Of a stretch of DNA of 18,405 bases, positions 6,813 to 13,953 are shown in pieces. This DNA comes from Pseudomonadota bacterium (GTDB taxonomy: Bacteria; Pseudomonadota; Alphaproteobacteria; Rhizobiales; Xanthobacteraceae). Numbering within the stretch: the first letter of the stretch is position 1; each line of letters begins with the position of its first letter. The translations under genes were made by a program, and so were the position numbers. The notes beneath the pieces were generated by a model that was not told the DNA's origin, ran no database searches, and saw nothing but the letters and a program-made list of their open reading frames with translations. The stretch is from NCBI GenBank assembly GCA_023404705.1, contig JAEYAU010000216.1, forward strand, positions 1 through 18,405. Reading direction: 5' to 3'.

Positions 6813-8441
6813 GTGCAAAGCAGAGACACGTTCGACTACATCGTCATCGGCGCCGGGAGCGCGGGCTGCGTGCTCGCCAACCGGCTGAGCGCGTCGGGAC
6901 AGCATCGCGTGCTGCTGCTGGAGGCGGGCGGCAAGGACCGTCACCCCTGGATCCACATTCCCTTGGGCTACGGCAAGCTGTTCACCAATGCGCGGGTGAA
7001 CTGGCTCTACAATTCGGAGCCCGAGCCCGAGCTCAACAACCGGCAGATCATCCAGCCGCGCGGCAAGGTGCTGGGCGGCTCGAGCTCGATCAACGGGCTG
7101 CTTTATGTGCGGGGCCAGTCGCAGGACTTCGACCACTGGCGCCAGCTCGGCAATACGGGCTGGAGCTACGAGGACGTGCTGCCCTATTTCCGCAAGGCCG
7201 AGGACCAGGCGCGCGGCGCAGATGACTTCCACGGCGTCGGCGGGCCGCTCGCGGTCGCCGACGTGCCGGAGGCGCATCCCTTGTGCGAGGCCTTCATCGA
7301 GGCCGCGCAGGAGGCAGGCTTCCCTCGCAACGACGACTTCAACGGCGCGACGCAGGAGGGCGCGGGCTATTTCCAAGTCACCTCGCGCAACGGGCGGCGC
7401 TGCTCGACGGCGGTCGGCTATCTGCGGCCCGCGCGCAGCCGGGTGAACCTCGAAGTCGTGCCGAATGCGTTGACGACGCGGATTCTGTTCGAAGGCCGCC
7501 GCGCGGTCGGCGTCGAGTATCGGCTGGGCGGCGAAACGCGCGTCGCACATGCCAGTGGCGAGGTGATCGTCTCGGCCGGCGCGATCAACTCGCCTCAGCT
7601 CCTGCAGCTCTCGGGCGTCGGGCCGGCGGAGCTCTTGAAATCGTTCGGGATCCCGATCGTCGCCGACACCAATGTCGGCAACGACCTGCAGGATCACTTC
7701 CAAGTGCGTTTCGCCTATCGCTGCACCGAGCCGATCACGATGAACGACGTGCTCGGCAGCCTGCGCAACCGGCTCGCGGCAGGCCTTCGCTACGTGTTCA
7801 CGCGCAAGGGGCTGCTCGCGATCTCGGCCGGCTATGCGGGTGGTTTCTTCCGCACCGACCCGTCGCTGGCGAGCCCGGACGTGCAGGTGCACGTCATCAT
7901 GTTCAGCGCCGACAAGATCGGCGAGAAGTTTCATCCGTTCCCGGGCTTCATCATCTCGGTGTGTCAGCTGCGGCCGGACAGCCGCGGCCATGTGCGCATC
8001 AAGTCGACGGATCCCGCACTGCCGCCCGCGATCCAGCCGCGCTATCTCTCGGCTCCGCGCGACCGCGACGTGATGGTGAGCGGCATGAAGCTGATGCGGC
8101 GGATCATGAGCCAGCCCGCGATCGCGCGCTACGTGGCGGAGGAGCGGCTGCCCGGTCCGAAGTGCCAGAGCGACGCCGACTTCCTCGCCTATGCGCGCGA
8201 GACCGGCACGACCATCTTCCATCCGACCAGCACCTGCCGCATGGGGCCGGACCCGGCCGCCGTGGTGGACGAGCGGCTGCGCGTGCGCGGGCTCGAGGGC
8301 TTGCGCGTGGTCGACGGCTCGATCATGCCGACGGTCGTCTCGGGTAATACCAATGCGGCGATCATCATGATCGCCGAGAAGGGGGCCGACATGATCCTGG
8401 CGGACGCGAAGGCGGGCGTGGGCGTTGCGCGCGCCGCGTGA
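6813..8441 (+). CDS. GMC-family FAD-dependent alcohol oxidoreductase (choline dehydrogenase-like)
   Basis: This is a 542-residue flavoprotein of the glucose-methanol-choline family, which oxidises primary alcohols to aldehydes. The FAD-binding GAGSAG is at residues 13-18. GMC signature 1 (GKVLGGSSSINGLLYVRG) is at 84-101 and signature 2 (GAINSPQLLQLSGVGP) at 256-271. The C-terminal active site has FHPTSTCRMG with His470 and SGNTNA with Asn512/Asn514, the usual His/Asn pair position. There is no signal peptide, so it is cytoplasmic or peripheral. The start is a GTG preceded by AAAGGG. It lies 81 bp after the second Bug gene on the same strand and is probably part of one unit, which suggests that the imported solute, or an alcohol related to it, is the substrate. 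The exact alcohol is unknown. Confidence 0.9.
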   Translation: MQSRDTFDYIVIGAGSAGCVLANRLSASGQHRVLLLEAGGKDRHPWIHIPLGYGKLFTNARVNWLYNSEPEPELNNRQIIQPRGKVLGGSSSINGLLYVRGQSQDFDHWRQLGNTGWSYEDVLPYFRKAEDQARGADDFHGVGGPLAVADVPEAHPLCEAFIEAAQEAGFPRNDDFNGATQEGAGYFQVTSRNGRRCSTAVGYLRPARSRVNLEVVPNALTTRILFEGRRAVGVEYRLGGETRVAHASGEVIVSAGAINSPQLLQLSGVGPAELLKSFGIPIVADTNVGNDLQDHFQVRFAYRCTEPITMNDVLGSLRNRLAAGLRYVFTRKGLLAISAGYAGGFFRTDPSLASPDVQVHVIMFSADKIGEKFHPFPGFIISVCQLRPDSRGHVRIKSTDPALPPAIQPRYLSAPRDRDVMVSGMKLMRRIMSQPAIARYVAEERLPGPKCQSDADFLAYARETGTTIFHPTSTCRMGPDPAAVVDERLRVRGLEGLRVVDGSIMPTVVSGNTNAAIIMIAEKGADMILADAKAGVGVARAA

Positions 8442-8479
8442 GGTCTGAAGCGCGCTGACACAGCTTTCCCACCAAAAGA

Positions 8480-8505
8480 AAAGGCCCGGCGCAAGCCGGG
8501 CCTTT
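8480..8505. terminator. Bidirectional terminator between convergent genes
   Basis: AAAGGCCCGGC (8480-8490) and GCCGGGCCTTT (8495-8505) form a perfect 11-bp stem with a GCAA tetraloop. The minus-strand exit reads CTTTTCTTTT, and the plus-strand exit has CCTTTCC. It separates the GMC oxidoreductase from the convergent lytic transglycosylase and probably serves both, more strongly the minus strand. Confidence 0.85.
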
Positions 8506-8529
8506 CCGCATGCGACGTATTGTTTGAGC

Positions 8530-9543
8530 TTACTGCCGCACCTTGCCGACCGAGGCTAGGTGCATCGGAGCATTGGACTTGGCAGGTTTGGCCGCGACCT
8601 TCTCGGCCTTGGCCGGCTTGGCCGCCACCTTGATGGTGGCCTCGCGCTTGGCGGCCGTCTTGCTGGCCGGCTTCGCGGCGGACATCTCGGCGACGAGCAC
8701 CTTGCCCTTGCGGATCTTGATGATCTTCGCCTCAGCGACCTGCGTCGCCTTGCCCTTCTTGGCCGCCACCTTTGTGACCTTCGGCGGGTCCGCCGGAATG
8801 TCGTCGGCGATGGATGGGTTGAGCGTCGCGGGCACGGCTGCGAGCGCATCGGTCTCCAAACTGTCGGGACGGCAGGGCGCGCGATGCGGGACCGAGACGT
8901 TGATCTTCACCACCGGATTGGTGCCGCGCCATTCCTCGGCGGGACGACCCGTGATGCTGAGCACATAGTCGCGCGTCTCCTTCGGCAGCTGGCCGCGCTT
9001 GGTCAGCCAGTCGATCACGCGCTTCGGGCCCGCATTGTAGGCGGCGGCCGCGAGGCCGAGATTGCCGAACTGATCGCGCAGCGTGCGCAGCAGTTGCGCG
9101 GAGACCGGCAGCGCCTCGATCGGATCGAAGGGGTTCTCGAGGCCCATCGCGGAGGCGACTTTGGGCATGAACTGCGCCACGCCCTGCGCGCCGACCGGGC
9201 TCACCGCGTCGGCCTTGAACTTGCTCTCCTGCCAGATCAGCCGGATGAAGAACGGCGCCGGAAGATTGTGCGCCTGCGCGGCCGCCGTGAGCGTGTTGCA
9301 CACGTGCTCGGGCGAAGCCGGCTTGTCGCTATCCGCGACGACCTGCACGATGATGGTGTCCTCCGCAGGCAGCGTCGCGCCCGTGGTGCCATCGGTGCCG
9401 GCCCGCGTCTTCGCGGCGGCCTGCTCTTTGGCGGGAATCGTCTTCGGGCTCGTGACTGAAGAAAGCTGATTGGCTGAGCAGATCGCCGGCGCGAGCAAAA
9501 GCGTAGCGGCAATAAGGCATCGTCGCATGCGTGCAACATCCAT
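8530..9543 (-). CDS. Lytic transglycosylase (SLT domain) with Lys/Ala-rich tail
   Basis: This 337-residue exported protein should cleave peptidoglycan between MurNAc and GlcNAc, leaving 1,6-anhydroMurNAc. A signal peptide covers about residues 1-25 (...LLLAPAICSA). The SLT domain spans about 80-200: IRLIWQESKF with catalytic Glu106, SPVGAQGVAQFMPKVA (115-130) and AAAAYNAGP (165-173). From about residue 250 to the end the protein is a low-complexity basic tail with repeated VAAKPAKAEK-like units, unlike the compact domain before it. Two starts are possible, 9543 and an ATG five codons later at 9528; neither has a strong ribosome binding site. It converges on the GMC gene and shares a terminator with it. 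Enzyme family is firm; the role of the tail is unknown. Confidence 0.9.
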   Translation of the reverse strand: MDVARMRRCLIAATLLLAPAICSANQLSSVTSPKTIPAKEQAAAKTRAGTDGTTGATLPAEDTIIVQVVADSDKPASPEHVCNTLTAAAQAHNLPAPFFIRLIWQESKFKADAVSPVGAQGVAQFMPKVASAMGLENPFDPIEALPVSAQLLRTLRDQFGNLGLAAAAYNAGPKRVIDWLTKRGQLPKETRDYVLSITGRPAEEWRGTNPVVKINVSVPHRAPCRPDSLETDALAAVPATLNPSIADDIPADPPKVTKVAAKKGKATQVAEAKIIKIRKGKVLVAEMSAAKPASKTAAKREATIKVAAKPAKAEKVAAKPAKSNAPMHLASVGKVRQ

Positions 9544-9918
9544 CCTGTGCGGGCGGCGACAGCGAAGTCACCGTCCGTCGTGAGTTTCAGGAAGAGGTCT
9601 TGTCCCCGTTTAGGCGCCGCGCGCTTCAATGCGGTGGTCGCGGACGCCCTGCGCAGATGCCGTCCGAACGAGGCAGCTTTGTGAAACGAATGGGATCATT
9701 GAGTGACGAAATGCAAGAAGTGGCCGATTCATCGGAACTTCTAAGTGTTTTGCGGGAGTCGAAGCGGCGAAGTCCCGATGCGTAAAGTGCGTAGATCTCA
9801 GTGAAGATACGTATGCACAAAAACGAGTGCGGGCCCCGAAGGGCGGCGCGTTTTACCGTCCGCGAGGGCGTTGATTCGCGCCGAACGCGTCTCGCAGCTT
9901 TGTTGCTGTCTTACTCAG
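9544..9918. other. 375-bp intergenic region, no convincing gene
   Basis: This stretch separates the lytic transglycosylase from the GST gene, both on the minus strand, so it should hold the promoter of the former. The middle part (about 9680-9830) is clearly less GC-rich than the flanking genes. A 34-codon frame with GTG at 9681 and stop at 9785 has a weak GAGG upstream, but no recognised homologue and no other support. I see no repeat or RNA gene here. Confidence 0.5.
9819..9844 (-). terminator. Possible terminator after the GST gene
   Basis: On the minus strand, GCCC-TTCG-GGGC forms a short stem with a stable UUCG-type tetraloop, and a run of five T follows nine bases later. The stem is only 4 bp, so this is a weak call. 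It lies about 75 bp past the stop codon of the GST gene at 9919. Confidence 0.3.
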
Positions 9919-10524
9919 CTACGCATCGAGCGTGATATGTCCAGGCTGGACGGCGACGCGCGCGAGCCATTTGCCGATGCCCGGATAGGGCGCGAGCGAG
10001 AGGCCGCCTTCCTCCGCGGTGTGCGTGTAGGCGTAGAGCGCAATGTCGGCGATCGAATAGGCGTTGCCGGCGAGCCAGTCGGCGCCGGCGAGACGCCGCT
10101 CCATCACGGCGAGCGCGCGATTGCCCGCCTCGGTGAGCTGCGCGACGCGCTCGGGCGTCGCGAGATGGCGCCGCTCCTCGTAGATGCGCAGCGCGCGCAA
10201 TACCGCAATGGCTGGCTCGTGGGAATACTGCTCGAAGAACAGCCACTCGTAGGTCTTGGCGCGATCGTAGGGGTCCGTGGGCAGGAAGCGCGTGCCTTCC
10301 GCGAAATGCAGCAGCATGGCGTTCGACTCGGCGAGGAAGCGGCCATCGTCGAGCTCGAGGGCCGGCACCTTGCCGATCGGATTGCGGGCCAGATACTCGG
10401 GCGTGCGCGTCGAGCCGTCGCGCGCCGAGACCTCGACGGTGCGGAACGGCCGCTTCAGCTGGGTGAGCAGCAGGCGCACCTTGTAGCAGTTTCCGGACGA
10501 ATGCTGTTCGTAGAGCGTGATCAT
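9919..10524 (-). CDS. Glutathione S-transferase family protein
   Basis: This 201-residue cytosolic protein has the two-domain GST layout. The N-terminal thioredoxin-like domain has SSGNCYKVR (9-17), where a Ser or Cys13 may contact glutathione, then NPIGKVPAL (48-56) with the cis-Pro54, and ESNAML (66-71), which binds the glutathione gamma-glutamyl end. The helical C-terminal domain holds the fold-stabilising SIADIALYAYTH segment. Such enzymes conjugate or reduce electrophiles with glutathione; this sequence resembles bacterial GSTs of unassigned substrate. The ATG has GAGGGG 8 nt upstream. It is not similar enough to the GST at the right end of the window to be a recent copy. Confidence 0.9.
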   Translation of the reverse strand: MITLYEQHSSGNCYKVRLLLTQLKRPFRTVEVSARDGSTRTPEYLARNPIGKVPALELDDGRFLAESNAMLLHFAEGTRFLPTDPYDRAKTYEWLFFEQYSHEPAIAVLRALRIYEERRHLATPERVAQLTEAGNRALAVMERRLAGADWLAGNAYSIADIALYAYTHTAEEGGLSLAPYPGIGKWLARVAVQPGHITLDA

Positions 10525-10649
10525 GGGCGAGCCCCTCGTTTGCGCGCAGCAGAGCGGGCCCCGATCGGGTGGACAAGCGACTTCTTTTGATGCGCGAGTT
10601 CAACGTCGCGAATGGAGGCGCGGCCGCAACAGCACACGATAACGTTTAT

Positions 10650-10852
10650 CCGTCACCCTGAGGTGCTCGGCACGCAGTGCCGAGCCTCGAAGGGCGACAG
10701 CCGAGGTGCTGCCGCTCGCTCGTTGTGAGGCCCGGGCCGTTCATCCTTCGAGGCTCGGCTGCACGCAAGTCGGCTGTTGCCGACTTGCCCATTGATCATG
10801 CCCATGTCGGGCAGGCCCGACATGGGTGCAGCCTCGCGCCTCAGGATGACGG
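10650..10852. repeat. Mosaic palindromic interspersed repeat
   Basis: The intergenic region 10525-10887 holds a nested inverted repeat. The outer ends CCGTCACCCTGAGG (10650-10663) and CCTCAGGATGACGG (10839-10852) pair at 13 of 14 positions. Inside are a 15-bp perfect pair (10679-10693 with 10745-10759), a small hairpin at 10667-10685, a 7-bp pair (10757-10763 with 10827-10833) and, enclosed by that pair, two hairpins: GCAAGTCGG/CCGACTTGC (10765-10788) and a 12-bp perfect stem with an AG loop (10801-10826). The outer and 15-bp modules resemble dispersed palindromes I know from Bradyrhizobium-type genomes. No protein is encoded. It lies 35 bp downstream of the acyl-CoA ligase stop codon and may act as its terminator. 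Confidence 0.8.
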
Positions 10853-10887
10853 TCTTGATGGTGAGGCGCGTTGCTGAGCCGCCAGGC

Positions 10888-12516
10888 TCACACGGCCTTT
10901 GCCATCTCGCGCAGCTTGAACTTCTGGATCTTGCCGGTGGAGGTCTTGGGCAGCTCGGTGAACACGATGTAGCGCGGCACCTTGTAGCCGGCGAGGTTCT
11001 TGCGGCACCAGGCGATGAGGTCGTCGGTGGAGGCGTCAGCGCCTGGCTTGAGCTCGACGAAAGCGCAGGGCGTCTCGCCCCATTTCTCGTCGGGCTTGGC
11101 GACGACGGCAGCGGCCGCGACGGCGGGATGCTTGTAGAGTGCGTCCTCGACCTCGATCGAGCTGATGTTCTCGCCGCCCGAGATGATGATGTCCTTCGAA
11201 CGGTCCTTGAGCTGGATGTAGCCGTCCGGATGCATGACGCCGAGATCGCCCGAGTGGAACCAGCCGCCCTCGAACGCCTTCTGCGATGCGCTCTTGTTCT
11301 TCAGATAGCCCTTCATGACGACGTTGCCGCGGAACATGACCTCGCCGAGGGTCGCGCCATCGCGAGGCACCGGCGCAAGCGTCTCCGGATCGCGCACGTC
11401 GAGCGCTTCGAGCGGCAGATAGCGCACGCCCTGGCGCGCCTTGCGCGCGGCCTGCTCGGGGCCGGCGAGCGCGTTCCATTCGCTGTGCCAGTCGTTCACC
11501 ACGGCCGGCCCATAGGTCTCGGTGAGCCCGTAGAGATGCGTGACGTTGAAGCCCGCGTCCTTCATGGCGGCGAGCACGGCTTCGGGCGGCGGCGCGGCGG
11601 CGGTGAAGAACTCGACCGTGTGGGGCAGGGGCCTCTTCTCAGGCTCGGGCGCATTGAGCAGCGTCGACATCACGATCGGCGCGCCGCAGAGATGCGTCAC
11701 CTTGTGGGCCGCGATCGCGTCGAACATCGCGGGCGCGCGCACGGCGCGCAGGCACACATGCGTTCCGGAGACCACCGAGATCGACCACGGGAAGCACCAG
11801 CCGTTGCAGTGGAACATGGGCAGTGTCCAGAGATAGACCGGATGCTTGCCCATGCCGCAGGTCACGACATTGCCGACCGCCAGCAGATAGGCGCCGCGGT
11901 GGTGATAGACGACGCCCTTGGGATCGCCGGTGGTGCCCGAGGTGTAGTTGAGCGAGATCGCGTCCCATTCGTCGTCCGGCATCTGCCATTCGAACTGGGA
12001 ATCGCCGTCCGCGATGAAATCCTCGTATTCGATGCTCCCGAGCCGCTCGCCCGCACCGGTGAATTCCGGATCGTCGTAATCGACCACGAAGGGCTTCGTC
12101 TTGGCGAGGCTGAGCGCCTCCTTCATGGTCTTGGAGAACTCGCGGTCCGTGATCAGCACCTTGGTCTCGGCGTGATCGAGCGTGAAGGCGAGCACCGCGG
12201 CATCGAGGCGGGTATTGAGCGTGTTGAGCACCGCGCCGGTCATCGGCACCCCGTAGTGCGCCTCGAGCATGGCTGGCGTGTTGGCGAGCATCACCGAGAC
12301 GGTGTCGCCGCGCTTGATGCCGCGCTTCGCCAGCACCGAAGCGAGCTTGCGGGCGCGGGCATAGAAGTCGCGGTAGCTGCGGCGCAGCTTGCCGTGGATG
12401 ATCGCCGTATGGTCCGGGAACACGGCGGCGGAGCGCTCCAGGAAGCTGAGCGGCGTCAGCGGCTGGAAGTTCGCCGGATTGCGGTCGAGATCGACGTCGT
12501 AGGGCGTCTGCGCCAT
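10888..12516 (-). CDS. Acyl-CoA ligase (AMP-forming, medium/long-chain type)
   Basis: This 542-residue ANL-superfamily enzyme activates a carboxylic acid to its acyl-CoA through an acyl-adenylate. The ATP-binding P-loop YTSGTTGDPKG is at 191-201. Other core motifs are LPMFHCNGWCFPW, HLYGLTETYGP, GWFHSGDLGVMHPDGYIQLKDRSKD and the C-terminal LPKTSTGKIQK with catalytic Lys529. The sequence is closest in style to AlkK/fadD3-like fatty acyl-CoA synthetases; the chain length cannot be set from sequence. I start at ATG 12516 (MAQTPYDVDL) because AGGGGA lies 6 nt upstream; an ATG 11 codons earlier lacks such a site. A TauE/SafE permease gene lies 64 bp upstream on the same strand and may be co-transcribed. 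Confidence 0.93.
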   Translation of the reverse strand: MAQTPYDVDLDRNPANFQPLTPLSFLERSAAVFPDHTAIIHGKLRRSYRDFYARARKLASVLAKRGIKRGDTVSVMLANTPAMLEAHYGVPMTGAVLNTLNTRLDAAVLAFTLDHAETKVLITDREFSKTMKEALSLAKTKPFVVDYDDPEFTGAGERLGSIEYEDFIADGDSQFEWQMPDDEWDAISLNYTSGTTGDPKGVVYHHRGAYLLAVGNVVTCGMGKHPVYLWTLPMFHCNGWCFPWSISVVSGTHVCLRAVRAPAMFDAIAAHKVTHLCGAPIVMSTLLNAPEPEKRPLPHTVEFFTAAAPPPEAVLAAMKDAGFNVTHLYGLTETYGPAVVNDWHSEWNALAGPEQAARKARQGVRYLPLEALDVRDPETLAPVPRDGATLGEVMFRGNVVMKGYLKNKSASQKAFEGGWFHSGDLGVMHPDGYIQLKDRSKDIIISGGENISSIEVEDALYKHPAVAAAAVVAKPDEKWGETPCAFVELKPGADASTDDLIAWCRKNLAGYKVPRYIVFTELPKTSTGKIQKFKLREMAKAV

Positions 12517-12580
12517 TGAAATCCCCTGCTTTGAGCGCACCGTAGCCAAAGCCGAGGGGCGCGATCAATGCGCGCGAGCG

Positions 12581-13336
12581 TCAGAGCCCGAGAATGTTGC
12601 GTCCGCCCTGCCAGAGCAGGGCGAGGCAGATCAAAAACACCAGCACATAGGCGATGCGGTAGAACAATTCGGTCGGCGTGCGCTGCACCAGCCAGATGCC
12701 GAGGAAGTTGGTCGCGATCGCGAGCGGCGTGAGGCCAAGCGTCGTCAGCAGGCCCTCGGTCGAGAACTGGCCGAGCGCGAAATAAGGCGCGACCTTCATG
12801 ACATTGAGCGACGCGAAGAAGATCGCGGCGGTGCCGACCAGCGTCATCTTGGGCAGACGTTGCGGCAGCACGTAGATCTGGAACGGCGGCGCGCCGGCCT
12901 GGCTGAGCGTGGAGGTGAAGCCCGTGAGGCTCCCCCAGAAGATGCCGCCGGCCGTGCTGGCCGGCTTGGCGTCGGCCGGGATCCGGCCGAACCAGGCATT
13001 GAGCACGAATGCGACGCCGATGACGCCGATGGCAAAGCGGACATGATGGTCCGAGACATAGGCCGCGAGCGCCCAGGCGACCGCGACGCCGATGGCGCCG
13101 CCCGGCATGAGCACCTTCAGGTTCGCCGCGCTGTAGTCCTTGCGGTAGACCCACACCGAGATCACGTCCTGCAGCAGCAGGATCGGCAGCAGGATCGCGG
13201 CCGCCTGCAGGGGCGGCAGGATGAGCGCCAGGAGCGGTGTGGCGATCATGCCGACCCCGGAAAAGCCGCCCTTGGCGAGGCCAAGGAAGGTTACGGCCGG
13301 AATCGCGACGAGAAGGAACAGCGGATCGGTCAGCAC
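12581..13336 (-). CDS. TauE/SafE-family membrane permease
   Basis: This is a 251-residue integral membrane protein with about eight hydrophobic segments and the TauE/SafE (DUF81) pattern: FLGLAKGGFSGVGMIATPLLAL near the N-terminus and the internally repeated half with GSLTGFTSTLSQAGAPPFQIY. Members are proposed exporters of sulfite, sulfoacetate or other organic anions. The start is a GTG at 13336 without a strong ribosome binding site. It is upstream of, and on the same strand as, the acyl-CoA ligase, which suggests it could move that enzyme's acid substrate or a by-product, but this is inference. No sulfur-oxidation or sulfonate genes are nearby. Confidence 0.88.
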   Translation of the reverse strand: MLTDPLFLLVAIPAVTFLGLAKGGFSGVGMIATPLLALILPPLQAAAILLPILLLQDVISVWVYRKDYSAANLKVLMPGGAIGVAVAWALAAYVSDHHVRFAIGVIGVAFVLNAWFGRIPADAKPASTAGGIFWGSLTGFTSTLSQAGAPPFQIYVLPQRLPKMTLVGTAAIFFASLNVMKVAPYFALGQFSTEGLLTTLGLTPLAIATNFLGIWLVQRTPTELFYRIAYVLVFLICLALLWQGGRNILGL

Positions 13337-13500
13337 GGAGCGTTTCGGGCGGGGGAGAGGTGACGAAAATCAAAGCGCGCCGGGAGGGCGCACGCCAGCC
13401 TTGTAGCCCGCATGGCCGAAATGTCGAGGGCGCGCGGCTGGCAATTGCGCCCGCGCTGCCGCAGAATATGAATGTTTCACGGCAGGAAAGGGAGACTGCC

Positions 13501-13827
13501 ATGAGTGACGTCGCAAAGCCCGCGGCAAAGAAATACGACAGCTTCGCGGAGTTCTATCCGTTTTACTTGAGCGAGCACCGGGACACGACATGTCGCCGGC
13601 TGCATTTCGTCGGCTCGTCACTGGCGCTCATCTGCCTCATCCTGCTGGTCTGGACGCGCAATCCGTGGTGGCTGCTGGCCGGTCTCGTCGCCGGCTACGG
13701 CTTTGCCTGGATCGGCCACTTCGCCTTCGAGAAGAACCAGCCGGCCTCGTTCAAGCAGCCGGTCTACAGCCTGATGGGCGACTGGAAGATGTGGTGGCAG
13801 ACCATCACGGGAAAGATCGCGTTCTAG
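13501..13827 (+). CDS. DUF962 / Mpo1-like small membrane protein
   Basis: This is a 108-residue protein with two hydrophobic segments (about 37-52 and 57-72) and the DUF962 signature: FYLSEHRDTTCRRLHFVGS and GYGFAWIGHFAFEKNQPASF, ending in SLMGDWKMWW. The conserved His26, His35 and His73 match the metal-ligand His pattern of the family. The studied member, yeast Mpo1, is an iron-dependent dioxygenase that alpha-oxidises 2-hydroxy fatty acids; bacterial members are mostly uncharacterised. The ATG has AGGGAG 6-7 nt upstream, so the long open frame before it is not used. It is divergent from the TauE gene and 126 bp upstream of prpE on the same strand. Confidence 0.85.
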   Translation: MSDVAKPAAKKYDSFAEFYPFYLSEHRDTTCRRLHFVGSSLALICLILLVWTRNPWWLLAGLVAGYGFAWIGHFAFEKNQPASFKQPVYSLMGDWKMWWQTITGKIAF

Positions 13828-13905
13828 CGCATGCTCCGGCGAAGTGGGCACCGGTTCGCCGCCAAGAACATGCGCCAACCAAAGAAGCAGACGCGCACGA
13901 TTCCG
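13827..13905 (+). repeat. Rhizobial interspersed repeat
   Basis: Immediately after the DUF962 stop codon comes GCGCATG...CATGCGC (13827-13833 with 13869-13875) enclosing CGGCGAA/TTCGCCG (13837-13843 with 13855-13861) around GTGGGCACCGG. The order GCATG-CCGG-GAA-GTGGG-ACCGGTT-...-CATGC and the tail ACGCGCACGATTCCG match a dispersed element I recognise from many Hyphomicrobiales genomes. It is open in the prpE frame, which wrongly extends that gene if the longest frame is used. Confidence 0.7.
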
Positions 13906-13933
13906 TCTCCTCGCGTGCTTGGCGAGGAGACGG
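13903..13933 (+). promoter_or_regulatory. Strong stem-loop in the prpE leader
   Basis: CCGTCTCCTCGC (13903-13914) pairs perfectly over 12 bp with GCGAGGAGACGG (13922-13933), with a 7-nt loop. It ends 9 nt before the prpE Shine-Dalgarno. No T run follows, so it is not a classical terminator. It could protect the 5' end, act as an attenuating structure, or be a part of the repeat before it. Confidence 0.5.
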
Positions 13934-13942
13934 CAACAACAC

Positions 13943-13948
13943 GGAGGG
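13943..13948 (+). promoter_or_regulatory. Shine-Dalgarno deciding the prpE start
   Basis: GGAGGG stands just before an ATG-ATG pair at 13951 and 13954. The spacing favours the second ATG and rules out the start at 13831, which lies inside the repeat. Confidence 0.65.
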
Positions 13949-13953
13949 AAATG

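Noticed and set aside
9681..9785. Small 34-codon open frame in the intergenic region
   Set aside because: A GTG with only a weak GAGG, no homologue recognised, and composition no different from the surrounding AT-richer spacer.
10777..12519. 580-codon open frame on the plus strand opposite the acyl-CoA ligase
   Set aside because: Composition is Arg/Gly/His-rich as expected for the mirror of a high-GC gene, with no motif; the minus strand encodes a clear ANL enzyme.
13831..13953. Earlier ATG for prpE
   Set aside because: It translates the interspersed repeat and the leader hairpin. The GGAGGG site and conserved N-terminus support 13954.
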